64,000 nucleotides of DNA from Saccharospirillum sp. Lineage in GTDB: Bacteria > Pseudomonadota > Gammaproteobacteria > Pseudomonadales > Natronospirillaceae. Position numbers and translations under genes: made by a program. Positions 1 to 7,404 of the stretch are shown here, in pieces. The notes beneath the pieces were generated by a model, which saw only the letters and a program-made list of their open reading frames with translations, made no database searches and had not been told where the DNA came from. Within the stretch, counting starts at the first letter, position 1, and every line of letters begins with the position of its first letter. The DNA is taken from NCBI GenBank assembly GCA_022565595.1, contig JAIUML010000011.1:1-64000 (forward strand), given 5' to 3'.

Positions 1-1
1 G

Positions 2-106
2 AAGTATGCTTTAGCCCGTTACATCAACGATTTCTATAATAGAAAACGGCTGCATTCTGGTATAGGGTTCTGTTCACCGATGGAATATGAGCGAATAGTA
101 GCGTGA
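2..106 (+). mobile_element. IS3-family transposase, C-terminal fragment (cut by window edge)
   Basis: The frame open from base 2 to a TGA at 104-106 encodes 35 residues that read like the end of the DDE integrase core of IS3-family OrfB. It contains the pattern YINDFYNRKRLHSGIG followed by a CSPMEYE-like end. In this family that block lies just after the catalytic glutamate and closes the protein. The rest of the element is to the left of the window. The reading direction, and the terminal-repeat-like sequence that follows, indicate that the insertion sequence ends near base 140. Confidence 0.85.
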
Positions 107-115
107 AAATGAATG

Positions 116-140
116 TGTCCGTTTTATCGGGGTAAGATCA
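116..140 (+). repeat. Probable right terminal inverted repeat of the IS3-family element
   Basis: The stretch beginning TGTCCGTTTTATCGGGG and ending GTAAGATCA lies 10 bases after the transposase stop, where IS3-family elements carry their right end. The other end is outside the window, so the repeat cannot be confirmed by pairing. The next bases (141-186) already look like the right half of an integron attC site. Confidence 0.6.
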
Positions 141-186
141 CAAACCTACGCTGTGCTTCGGTTTGCCCCAGAGCGCGGCGTTAAGC
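141..186 (+). other. Right half of an attC site, truncated by the IS3 element
   Basis: The right core GTTAAGC (180-186) matches the GTTRRRY consensus exactly and is preceded by a GC-rich arm (GAGCGCGGC). The left half that should pair with it is missing because the insertion sequence ends at about 140. The first cassette gene starts 15 bases downstream, as expected of a cassette start. Confidence 0.65.
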
Positions 187-200
187 CTCATGGAGTAAAA

Positions 201-947
201 ATGGGTGCTAGTACTCTCTCTTTGGTTCATGAAAAGGGTGTCTTAAATGTCCCAGATGATGCTCTGGTCGTAGGGATCGATGAAACCGGATGCGAAGACT
301 ACAAAGATGAGAAGTTTCCCGTTTTTGGGCTGGGCGGCTGTGCAATCTTGGCGAGGGACTACTTTCGTTTCTTGGATGGACCATGGAAGGACATAAAACA
401 CAGATACTTTGGTGGGGCTGATGTCCAAATGCATGCTTCTCAATTAAGGCACCCCACACCTGACCAAATCTCGGCTTTGGAAGATTTTTTTACTAAGCTT
501 CCTTTTTTCAGGTTCGCGTGCATGTCAGCTAACAGCTTTGACAATGAGACTGCTGAGACGAACATCCATTTAATAGCTGTTTCGGTGATGCTCCAAATTT
601 GCGAGTTCGCCGCTTTGGCCCAGCCGAGTCAAATCATATTTATCGTAGAAAATTCCACACGCATTGGAAGAGATTTGGTCAAGCATTTTAGTGCTTACCG
701 TTATGGAAACGGGGAAGTCGATTTCGCACCGCAAGTTCTAGTGGCGAGTAAAAGTGTGAATGTTTCCTGCGTAGAAGTGGCTGATTTTGTCATCCATCCC
801 GCTGGAGCTCAGGTGAGAAACAGGTTGGTCGGATTTCCTGATCCTATGAATATTATTAGAAAAGATTTTGATCTTGTATTTCATAGAGTCGATCGCAGGC
901 TAAGCAGTTACCAAGAAATATTGGGTGCAAAGCCGAAAATGGCTTAA
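201..947 (+). CDS. DUF3800-family protein (cassette 1)
   Basis: This 248-residue protein has the hallmarks of DUF3800, a family with an RNase H-like fold often found near mobile elements and defence genes; its biochemical role is not established. Visible signs are the early GIDETG motif (about residues 25-30), a glycine pair in FGLGGCAIL (43-51), a histidine in MHASQLR (about 78), an acidic VENS (about 150) and a late VEVADFVIH segment (about 192-200) that corresponds to the family's conserved final aspartate. I chose ATG 201 because GGAG lies five bases upstream; the frame is open back to a GTG at 153, but that would run through the attC core. It is the only gene of its cassette, and an attC begins at its stop codon. 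Confidence 0.7.
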   Translation: MGASTLSLVHEKGVLNVPDDALVVGIDETGCEDYKDEKFPVFGLGGCAILARDYFRFLDGPWKDIKHRYFGGADVQMHASQLRHPTPDQISALEDFFTKLPFFRFACMSANSFDNETAETNIHLIAVSVMLQICEFAALAQPSQIIFIVENSTRIGRDLVKHFSAYRYGNGEVDFAPQVLVASKSVNVSCVEVADFVIHPAGAQVRNRLVGFPDPMNIIRKDFDLVFHRVDRRLSSYQEILGAKPKMA

Positions 948-1014
948 CCAGGGGCTGCAGCCGACCGGTTTTCCGCTGCCGCTACAAACCGGCGGCTGAG
1001 CCCAGGCGTTAGCG
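942..1014 (+). other. attC site 2
   Basis: The left core GCTTAAC (942-948, overlapping the stop codon of the preceding gene) and a right core starting GTTAGCG (1008-1014) bracket a hairpin. GGGCT pairs with AGCCC, CAGCCG with CGGCTG, and CCGGTTT with AAACCGG. Two bases on the left arm (G and A between the blocks) stay unpaired, like the extrahelical bases that orient attC recombination. The right core departs from GTTRRRY after the first two purines. Confidence 0.8.
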
Positions 1015-1055
1015 TGCTAGATCTTTTGAGTTAATCGGAAATGGTAGAGGTCTAA

Positions 1056-1928
1056 TTGAGCGACACAGCAGCAACTATTATTAAGATCATGTCGACACTG
1101 GTCTCACCGAGAGTATGTGTCAAATATATTGCTGTGGCTATATCAATAGTTTTGTCCTACATCTATGTCGGCCGCTACTTAGAGTCACTAGAGGTTCAGC
1201 TTTCTCAAGTTCATTCTGATGCAGTTGTCATCCTTATCGGACTAGGCTTTGGAGGTATTATCGGGTACGTCGTTGTATCAATTTTCGATCTTCTAAAGAA
1301 GCATTGGCTGCTGCATGTTGAACATCAACAAAGAGTCGCCGAAGCGGCCGCGCTCGAGCGATCTCAACTGAAGGAGCAAGATGAATTCCTACAGTTATTC
1401 GAATCTGCAATTTTTCATCTTAAGAGATCTCAGGTACGCACGCTTCGGCTGCTTTCCAAAGGGATAAAGAATATTGATTTTTCGGAAAACGAAAATGAGG
1501 CTCTAGAGAAAAATGGGTACATAAAAAAGATTTCTTGCTCTTATGGAAAGGTCTACTTGACGCGGCTGAACCCAGCTATCGAAAAGCACGTCTTGGATCA
1601 CTGGAAATATGATGTAAATTTACGCATCGAAAAAATGCATGAAGAAAACAGATATTCAGAGCAGCTACTGAATATTCTATGTCCAGACAATAGAGACGAT
1701 AACTTTTTCGTAAATGAAGAAATATTGGCCGACTTAAAGGAGCACGGCGGGTATTGCTTGCATGGAGCATTTTACTCGCCCGAGAGAGATCAAGATCCAA
1801 CGGAATACCACGTATGGTTCGGTGAGTATGATGACGATGTAATCGAGGAGCTTGAGAAGCGCCATTCTAGAAAATATGACGGGAGTCTAATAATCCCAAT
1901 TTCTCAACTACAAAGGAGTGAGCCATGA
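1056..1928 (+). CDS. Two-helix membrane protein with coiled coil, SieB-like layout (cassette 2)
   Basis: Unrecognised 290-residue protein. Two hydrophobic segments (about residues 22-40 and 53-75) are followed by a charged, probably coiled-coil stretch (about 85-130) and then a soluble region. Part of this (about 130-185, leucine-rich, with a NEALEKNGYIKK stretch) resembles the layout of phage superinfection-exclusion protein SieB: two N-terminal helices and a cytoplasmic domain. That likeness is by pattern only. The start is TTG 1056, supported by AGAGG five bases upstream; ATG 1089 is the alternative. It is the sole gene of its cassette and AT-rich like its neighbours. An anti-phage membrane sensor is possible but not shown. 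Confidence 0.6.
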   Translation: MSDTAATIIKIMSTLVSPRVCVKYIAVAISIVLSYIYVGRYLESLEVQLSQVHSDAVVILIGLGFGGIIGYVVVSIFDLLKKHWLLHVEHQQRVAEAAALERSQLKEQDEFLQLFESAIFHLKRSQVRTLRLLSKGIKNIDFSENENEALEKNGYIKKISCSYGKVYLTRLNPAIEKHVLDHWKYDVNLRIEKMHEENRYSEQLLNILCPDNRDDNFFVNEEILADLKEHGGYCLHGAFYSPERDQDPTEYHVWFGEYDDDVIEELEKRHSRKYDGSLIIPISQLQRSEP

Positions 1929-1941
1929 GTCGTCGAAATAG

Positions 1942-2025
1942 CGCTAACAAGGCCAGGCACGCGACGCCTACTGCATTGCGGCTTCACCTCCGTTCCGTAG
2001 CCGCGCATGCTGGTAGGCGTTAACC
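1942..2025 (+). other. attC site 3
   Basis: TAACAAGGCCAG on the left and CTGGTAGGCGTTA on the right frame a palindrome: TAAC/GTTA and CCAG/CTGG pair, then a CA-GCG stem with single unpaired bases on the left arm. The terminal variable part folds into its own GCGGCT/AGCCGC hairpin. The site starts 14 bases after the stop of the cassette 2 gene, and the cassette 3 gene starts 28 bases beyond it. Confidence 0.78.
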
Positions 2026-2053
2026 ATATCTAAACCGGAAGAGAGGGTGCTCC

Positions 2054-3013
2054 GTGGCGAGAAAATTAATAATTTTCGGTAATGGACTGGGTATGGCCTT
2101 AGACGAAGCCCATTTTTCCTTGGCCGCTGCTCTAGCAGAGATATGGAACCGCCCTGACTTTCTGGCAGCCCCCCAGAAACAACTCATAGAACGATGTTTG
2201 CAGCGAGGCGGCGCACCAGAGGGTGAGCATGAACTCGATACTCTTCATCAAGCTGTAACCTACTGTAAGGCTCTTGGTCGAATTGGGGAGGGCGAGGTTC
2301 ACTGGCTTACTGAAGATGGTTTAAACTTTCCCGAAATCACAGCAACCTATATCCACAAGGTAGCTACCAAGTTGCACAATTATGAGGGAGGACTCCCCGA
2401 TGAGTTTGAAGATAGTCTGGTTCGTTTTGTAAAGGCGACTCGATCTCACGTTGCCACCCTGAACTACGACAAGCTCCTGTACAATTCATTTATTGATAAT
2501 GATATTTTTAACGGATACCGAGGTTATTTGGTTGACGGAATGTTGGATCAAGGGTTCTCTTCTGAAGCCCTTGAGCGAAAATATGGCAATAGATTCGGCT
2601 ATTACTTGCACTTACACGGATCACCATTATTCGTTAACAGACAACAAGATGTTGTGAAGCTTGCGCGACACCAACTTACAGTGGATAGAGATGAAGCCAG
2701 TGAGCATATAGTCCTCACCCACATTAAACGAAAGCCCTCAGTTATAGCCGCTTCTCACGTTCTCTCGACCTACTGGGACTACTTGCAATTCGCTTTATCT
2801 GAATCTGAGGAAATAATTCTGTTTGGTTACTCCGGCCTTGATACTCATTTGAGTCTTTTGCTTAGGCCGTATCTCAACCTCAAGACTTTACGGGTCGTTG
2901 AGTGGAGTGGAGCCGGAAGTCAGGGTAACCGAGAAAGCTATTGGCAAGGTATATTGGGGCAAGCAATCGCAGTTACTAGGCTTGACAACATCTCAGAATT
3001 TACGGATTGGTAA
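2054..3013 (+). CDS. SIR2-like domain protein (cassette 3)
   Basis: A 319-residue protein that looks like a SIR2-like (NAD-binding Rossmann) protein of the kind found in anti-phage systems. The N-terminus has a nucleotide-loop-like IIFGNGLGMALD (residues 6-17). TLNYDKLLY (135-143) holds the asparagine and aspartate typical of SIR2-type NADase motifs, LHLHGS (185-190) the conserved histidine, and a C-terminal FGYSGLDTHLS (257-267) is a usual closing motif of these domains. From the family, NAD cleavage on phage infection is plausible; no partner gene is present in the cassette. The start is GTG 2054, with GAGAGGG seven bases upstream. DUF4917 or AbiH-like families are the alternatives. Confidence 0.65.
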   Translation: MARKLIIFGNGLGMALDEAHFSLAAALAEIWNRPDFLAAPQKQLIERCLQRGGAPEGEHELDTLHQAVTYCKALGRIGEGEVHWLTEDGLNFPEITATYIHKVATKLHNYEGGLPDEFEDSLVRFVKATRSHVATLNYDKLLYNSFIDNDIFNGYRGYLVDGMLDQGFSSEALERKYGNRFGYYLHLHGSPLFVNRQQDVVKLARHQLTVDRDEASEHIVLTHIKRKPSVIAASHVLSTYWDYLQFALSESEEIILFGYSGLDTHLSLLLRPYLNLKTLRVVEWSGAGSQGNRESYWQGILGQAIAVTRLDNISEFTDW

Positions 3014-3017
3014 AAAT

Positions 3018-3101
3018 GGTTAACAAGGCCAATCACGGCGACAGCTTTTCCATTACGGCTTCGCCTCCACTACAAAACTGCGCGTGTTGGCGACGTTATG
3101 T
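3018..3101 (+). other. attC site 4
   Basis: The best-formed site of the array. TAAC pairs with GTTA, CCAA with TTGG, CACG with CGTG, CG with CG, CAG with CTG and TTTT with AAAA. Single left-arm bases t, g, a and c stay unpaired between the blocks, the pattern of extrahelical bases expected of attC. Its TAACAAGGCCA left end closely matches that of site 3. It begins five bases after the SIR2-like gene. Confidence 0.82.
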
Positions 3102-3148
3102 GTCTTTTCAGGGCTGGGTGTGATACCGCTAACGTATCGATGAAAGCG

Positions 3149-3333
3149 ATGTCTAAATTGATGATGTGGTGGCTAGCCAACTCACACGTAAACGACCCTG
3201 GCAAGAGGAAGCTCTGACTGGGCTTCTGTGTGATTTACTAGATGCGGAAACTCGAGAGGAGGAAAGGGTCTCTTATACGCTTTCGCAACTCCTCGAAGAT
3301 CTTGGGGAAACCGACGAGGTAAATTGCGAATAA
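3149..3333 (+). pseudogene. Truncated, frameshifted cassette 4 gene (unknown)
   Basis: ATG TCT AAA TTG at 3149-3160 leads in frame only to a short stop-bound peptide. If one base is missing after TTG, the sequence continues as DDVVASQLTRKRPWQEEAL and on to a TAA at 3331-3333, a natural-looking charged helical N-terminus of about 60 residues. The 3' end runs into the IS5-like end at 3319, so the gene is truncated as well as shifted. I do not recognise the family. It sits just after attC site 4 and so would be the fourth cassette. Confidence 0.4.
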
Positions 3334-3354
3334 GTCCCTAGACCTGAGACAATC
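3319..3354 (+). repeat. IS5-like left end, copy 1
   Basis: The stretch GCGAATAAGTCCCTAG followed by ACCTGAGACAATC resembles the left end of IS5 and matches copy 2 (4961-4996), most clearly over CGAATAAGTCCCTA. No IS5 transposase follows here; 61 bases later the AFG1-like gene starts. The four bases before it (CGAG) are not the YTAR target of IS5. Confidence 0.55.
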
Positions 3355-3414
3355 GAAAAAAGCGGGAAGAAGCGGACTTGATCGTACTTTCCTTACCATG
3401 TTGATAACCTCATC

Positions 3415-4908
3415 ATGTTGATGATGAAGACGGTGATGAAGAATATGGCAGCACAACATCGTGTTGCTCGGCGGTCCCTCCCGACAGGCCCCGTGACAGC
3501 GGCGTATGAACGCAAGGTGGATGCGGAGGAGGTGCGACGAGATGACGCGCAAGTCGCTCTGGCGGCAAAACTCGATGCCCTGCACGAGTCTCTTACCTCG
3601 CTCCCACCAGTACCCGTGCGCACCGACAGACCGACAGAGAGCAGCTCTACAAGCAGCAGTCCGCTGTTACTGTTACTGACGCGATCCTTGGCATCCGCTC
3701 AGTCCTTTCTTCGAAAGAAATTCCATTTGTGGTCTTTTGGTCCACCACCGCGAGGCATGTACATTCATGGACCGGTCGGGGTCGGCAAGAGTTTTCTAAT
3801 GGATCTCTTTTACGCGTCGGTTAATGTTCCTGATGATTCTTGCTGTAATAATGACAGCCACAGCTTCAAACACGTAAAAATTACCAAACGCCGCGTCCAC
3901 TTTCATGAATTCATGCTAGACGTCCATCATCGAATCTTTGTCTACAAACAGAAGCACCCACGAGATGATGCGATACCCATCATTGCGCAGCAATTGGCAC
4001 AGGAAGCCCAACTCCTCTGTTTCGATGAATTTCAAGTAACAGACGTTGCCGATGCCATGATTTTGAAGCGACTTTTTTTATTATTATTGGATTGGAATGT
4101 CGTGGTGGTGGCCACCTCGAATCGCTCCCCCGATGCCTTGTATGAGGGAGGCATTAACCGATCCCTCTTTTTGCCATTCATAGACATGTTAAAACACACG
4201 TTCGACATTGTCTCTATGGAGGATTCCGCCAAGGATTATCGACTCGAAACTCGAGCTGATGGTCAATCCTATTTTTGGTCAAACAAGGATGTTCACGGCG
4301 ATAATAATAGTGATAACAACATGCAGGCGCAGTTGAAAGAAATATTTGGTGGCACTGCATCCGGAACTGAGGCCGAGGCCATTCACGTACCCTTCGGTCG
4401 CACCGTCCAGGTCGCCCGATTGAATGACCGGTGCGCCTGGTTTGACTTTTCCGAGTTATGCTACCAACCACTCGGCGCGGCCGATTATATTTCCCTCTGC
4501 GACCGATTTCAGGTCCTCATCATGGACCGGGTGCCGCAATTAGACGCCAATCACCTCGACGAAGCGCGACGATTCGTGACCCTCATTGACGTGTGTTATG
4601 AATCTCGCACCCGCTTGGTGCTAGCGGCAAAAGTCCCGCTCGATGAATTATTTGTCGAGTTTGAAGCGCAAGTTGAAAGCAGTGATGGAAATGAAGAGTT
4701 GTTTGTCAGTGAGAAGGGGGGGAACTCGAGTTCCTTTGCGACGACCATGATTCGCACCAAAGAGGGTGAACAATTTGAGTGGTCGGCGACGGGTCGAAGT
4801 GGCGTGTCACTGGCACAATTATCGGCCGCCAATGATCTGGCCTTTTCCTTTCGACGAGCCGCGTCTCGGTTGGTAGAAATGGGTGGAAAGGAATGGGGAC
4901 GGCAATGA
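3415..4908 (+). CDS. AFG1/LACE1-type AAA ATPase of eukaryote-like architecture
   Basis: A 497-residue AFG1/ZapE-family P-loop ATPase. GPVTAAYERKV (residues 25-35) is the family's N-terminal element, GPVGVGKS (119-126) the Walker A, LLCFDEFQ (200-207) the Walker B, and ATSNRSPDALYEGG (233-246) the sensor region. Bacterial ZapE is about 370 residues. The excess here is low-complexity insertions (SSSTSSS at 77-83, a CCNND loop at 143-147, an Asn-rich loop near 297-302, a Ser-rich acidic loop near 422-442) and a C-terminal WSATGRSGVSLAQLS block (456-470), features I associate with stramenopile mitochondrial AFG1. The first 36 residues are basic with no acidic residue before E32, like a presequence. 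No good Shine-Dalgarno is seen before ATG 3415. It lies between two IS5-like left ends. Confidence 0.8.
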   Translation: MLMMKTVMKNMAAQHRVARRSLPTGPVTAAYERKVDAEEVRRDDAQVALAAKLDALHESLTSLPPVPVRTDRPTESSSTSSSPLLLLLTRSLASAQSFLRKKFHLWSFGPPPRGMYIHGPVGVGKSFLMDLFYASVNVPDDSCCNNDSHSFKHVKITKRRVHFHEFMLDVHHRIFVYKQKHPRDDAIPIIAQQLAQEAQLLCFDEFQVTDVADAMILKRLFLLLLDWNVVVVATSNRSPDALYEGGINRSLFLPFIDMLKHTFDIVSMEDSAKDYRLETRADGQSYFWSNKDVHGDNNSDNNMQAQLKEIFGGTASGTEAEAIHVPFGRTVQVARLNDRCAWFDFSELCYQPLGAADYISLCDRFQVLIMDRVPQLDANHLDEARRFVTLIDVCYESRTRLVLAAKVPLDELFVEFEAQVESSDGNEELFVSEKGGNSSSFATTMIRTKEGEQFEWSATGRSGVSLAQLSAANDLAFSFRRAASRLVEMGGKEWGRQ

Positions 4909-4956
4909 CGAAAGCTCTTTACCTTGCAAACCATTGAACCTATGGCAGATTTTTAC

Positions 4957-5408
4957 CTAGGGAACATACGAATAAGTCCCTAATATGAAATCATCCGCCA
5001 CAAATGATAACTCAGAAAGAACGCATCATGAGCCATCAACTTACTTTTGCAGATAGTGAATTTTCCAACAAGCGTCGTAAAACACGTAAAGAGATCTTTT
5101 TATCACGGATGGACGCTCTGTTGCCTTGACCTCAACTCCTTGAAGTTGTTGAACGAACATATCCTAAGGAAGGCAATTGACGACACCCTTATCCATTAGA
5201 AACGATGCTTCGTATACACTGCATGCAACAGTGGTATGCCCTTAGCGATGAGGCCATGGAGGATGCGCTCTATGAGATTGCTTCCATGAGACTGTTTGCT
5301 CACCTTTCCTTAGATAGTGCTATTCCTGATCGCACCACCATCATGAATTTTCGCCATCTATTAGAGAAGCTGGGCTGGCGTTGGATGCTGCGCGCGCGCA
5401 AAGCCTGA
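4957..5408 (+). mobile_element. IS5-family remnant: target CTAG, left end and 5' half of the transposase
   Basis: CTAG (4957-4960) fits the YTAR target of IS5. It is followed directly by the left end GGAACATACGAATAAG. The element then continues as IS5 does, with about 47 bases to the transposase ATG. The homology stops near 5372, about one third of the way into the transposase, and no right end is found before the DUF1294 gene, so the element is dead. Confidence 0.8.
5028..5408 (+). pseudogene. IS5-family transposase, truncated with internal stops
   Basis: The start [13 protein letters not shown] and blocks such as [46 protein letters not shown] and [14 protein letters not shown] match the N-terminal third of IS5 transposase. 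Two in-frame TGA codons occur, one replacing the Trp after ALLP and one after the Gly-Asn that precedes the PYPLE block. After RHLLE the homology is lost and the frame ends at 5408. The catalytic DDE core is missing, so no active enzyme can be made. Confidence 0.9.
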
Positions 5409-5436
5409 TCATCAGAGTTTTTTGATGAGGGGATGG

Positions 5437-5961
5437 ATGCACCCTTGGGTGAATATGACGTTAATGGGAATCAGGGATACTTTTTCGGTGAATTACCACT
5501 ACTTGTTGATAATCGTTTTTGCTGCCTTTCTTGGCTGTTCATACTATCTCGGTTACACACCGGTCGTTCTGGCCGTGCTCTTTCTGCTGGCCAGTGCTGT
5601 GGCTTACACCCTGTACGCGAGAGACAAATCCGCTGCCAGGGTGGGTTCCTGGCGAGTGCCTGAGAATAGCCTTCATTTGGCGGGGTTGTTGTTCGGGTGG
5701 CCAGGGGCGCTTGTCGCGCAGCAGCGTTTGCGCCATAAAACCAAAAAGAAACGCTTTCGAGCCGTCTTCTGGTTCACGGTATTGTTGAACCTTGCCGGAG
5801 TGGCCTGGCTGCATACGCCGCAGGGTAACAACCAGCTTCGTTATGGTGCTTTTCAGTTGGAGAATTTCGCTATTGGTACGATTCCATACGCGGCGCCCGT
5901 TTCCACCATTCTGTTTTTAACCGAGTTCCGCACCAGGCAGGCCGTCTGGTGGTTTCGATAG
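5437..5961 (+). CDS. DUF1294-family inner-membrane protein
   Basis: A 174-residue membrane protein with hydrophobic segments near residues 20-36, 39-56 and 105-122, plus a weaker one at the end. Between them is the DUF1294 signature: YARDKSAA, a WRVPE motif, then GWPGALVAQQRLRHKTKKKRF. The function of the family is unknown; many members carry an N-terminal cold-shock domain, which is absent here. The gene starts only about 30 bases after the IS5 relic, so its 5' end may have been lost. I take ATG 5437, which has AGGGG four bases upstream; ATG 5425 is the alternative. Confidence 0.75.
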   Translation: MHPWVNMTLMGIRDTFSVNYHYLLIIVFAAFLGCSYYLGYTPVVLAVLFLLASAVAYTLYARDKSAARVGSWRVPENSLHLAGLLFGWPGALVAQQRLRHKTKKKRFRAVFWFTVLLNLAGVAWLHTPQGNNQLRYGAFQLENFAIGTIPYAAPVSTILFLTEFRTRQAVWWFR

Positions 5962-5998
5962 CCCAAAGCTTAAACTCGCTGTTTGCATCTTTAGCTAG

Positions 5999-7330
5999 TC
6001 AAAAAAAGTGCGGCTGCGAAGGCCCACCAATCTGCCTTGCCAGGTAGCTGGCGTAGTTGTCCGTCATGCCGGAAATGTGGTCCATTAACCGATAGTAGAT
6101 GTCTGCCAGGGAGCTGTTGGGGTTGGGTGCTTCCATGCCCATCAGGTCGAACACGCGCTTGGCTCTGTAGGTCAGGGCGCTGTAGTCTTTTTTGCGGTGC
6201 AGTTCAAAGCCGGCGGTGACGAAGGCCTGCAGCAGGGTGCTGAGTACGGCGTAAGCGCCGATCTCGGTTTCGGTTTTTTGGGTATCCAGAAACACCTTGT
6301 TGCGTGCCAGGGTTTTGGCCTGGCGGATGCCGTTGCGAATGGTTTCCGGGCAGGCGCTGATCAGGTCGCCTTCAAAGGTGCCAGCCATGATGTTCGGCAG
6401 TTGTTGCACATAGGCATCGACCACGGCATCAACAATGATGCCAATGGTTTTGCCGCGCAGGGCGGCCAATTGCCGGTTGGGTGAAATGCCGTTGTCGCCG
6501 TCGTCCAGGTCCAGCACATCGCTGCCCTGGATGTTCTGGAACACCTCGCGCACTTCGTCGAAGTCGAGAATGTGCAGTTCCACGGCGTCTTCCAGGTCGA
6601 TCAGGGCGTAGCAGATGTCGTCGGCGGCTTCCATCAGATAGCTCAGCGGGTGTCGGGACCAGCCATGCGGGCCCTGCTGGCCCAGACCCAGGGTGTGGGC
6701 CAGTTTTTCCAGGATGTGCCGCTCGGGTTGAAAGCAACTGAACTTGGCTTTTTTACCGGCGCCGTCCAATGTCCAGGGGTATTTGATGGAAGCGCCTAGC
6801 GTTGGGTAGGTCAAGCGCAGGCCGCCCCGGTTCAGGTGGTATTCCACCTGGGCGATGATGCGAAAGCCCTGGGCATTGCCTTCGAACTGTTGAAAGTCGA
6901 GGCGGTTGGCGTCGGGCAGGGCGTCCATCAGGTAGGCGTTTTCGGGCTGTTTGAACCAGTCCTGAATGGCGAACTCGCCGGCGTGGCCAAAGGGTGGGTT
7001 GCCGATGTCGTGCGCCAGGCAGGCGCTTTGTACGATCACGCCCAGGTCGTCGGGCTCGATCCAGCTCGGCAACTGGTCGCGGATGCGCTCGCCGGCTCGG
7101 ATGCCCAGGCTGCGGCCAACGCTGCCAACTTCCAGGCTGTGAATCAGGCGGTTGTGTACATGGTCGTTTTTGGCCAGGGGGTGCACCTGGGTTTTGCCGC
7201 CCAGTTTGCGAAAGGCACTGGAGAAGACAATGCGATCGTGGTCCTTGTGGAAGTGGCTGCGGCCGAGTTCGTCGGCATCAATGGCCTGATGACCATAGCG
7301 TTCGGTGGTCAGCAGTTGTGTCCAATCCAT
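5999..7330 (-). CDS. dgt: Deoxyguanosinetriphosphate triphosphohydrolase (dGTPase)
   Basis: A 443-residue HD-domain enzyme that cleaves dGTP to deoxyguanosine and triphosphate in the cytoplasm, affecting dNTP pools and DNA fidelity. The N-terminus has the family's HFHKDHDRIVFSSAFRKLGG, followed by RLIHSLEVGSVG and the metal-binding HD pair in CLAHDIGNPPFGHAGE; later SYLMEAADDICYALIDLED is also typical. The length fits the roughly 440-residue dGTPase-like type rather than the 505-residue E. coli enzyme. The frame is open to 7522, but ATG 7330 (MDWTQLL) is preferred: it has GGGAAC just upstream and leaves a 74-base gap to the divergent radA. Confidence 0.9.
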   Translation of the reverse strand: MDWTQLLTTERYGHQAIDADELGRSHFHKDHDRIVFSSAFRKLGGKTQVHPLAKNDHVHNRLIHSLEVGSVGRSLGIRAGERIRDQLPSWIEPDDLGVIVQSACLAHDIGNPPFGHAGEFAIQDWFKQPENAYLMDALPDANRLDFQQFEGNAQGFRIIAQVEYHLNRGGLRLTYPTLGASIKYPWTLDGAGKKAKFSCFQPERHILEKLAHTLGLGQQGPHGWSRHPLSYLMEAADDICYALIDLEDAVELHILDFDEVREVFQNIQGSDVLDLDDGDNGISPNRQLAALRGKTIGIIVDAVVDAYVQQLPNIMAGTFEGDLISACPETIRNGIRQAKTLARNKVFLDTQKTETEIGAYAVLSTLLQAFVTAGFELHRKKDYSALTYRAKRVFDLMGMEAPNPNSSLADIYYRLMDHISGMTDNYASYLARQIGGPSQPHFF

Positions 7331-7404
7331 AACGGTTCCCGTTTGTTGGTTATAGCGCCTTATGAGACACTGAGCGCTTTCCTGGCTAAGCCTGAGGCAA
7401 AGCG

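Larger units (their letters stand above)
141..3317 (+). mobile_element. Integron gene-cassette array (three full cassettes and a broken fourth)
   Basis: Three single-gene units in the same orientation are each followed closely by an imperfect palindrome with TAAC at its left and GTTA at its right, the layout of integron cassettes and attC sites. Taking recombination between G and TT of the right core, cassettes run about 181-1008, 1009-2019, 2020-3095 and 3096 onward. No integrase or attI is visible; with this orientation the integrase would be expected left of base 1, beyond the IS3 element. Codon use is AT-richer than in the core genes further right. The array ends at an IS5-like end near 3319. 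Confidence 0.8.

Noticed and set aside
3415..4908. Plain bacterial zapE
   Set aside because: Length, low-complexity loops and the C-terminal block do not fit bacterial ZapE, although the family is the same; kept as AFG1-like.
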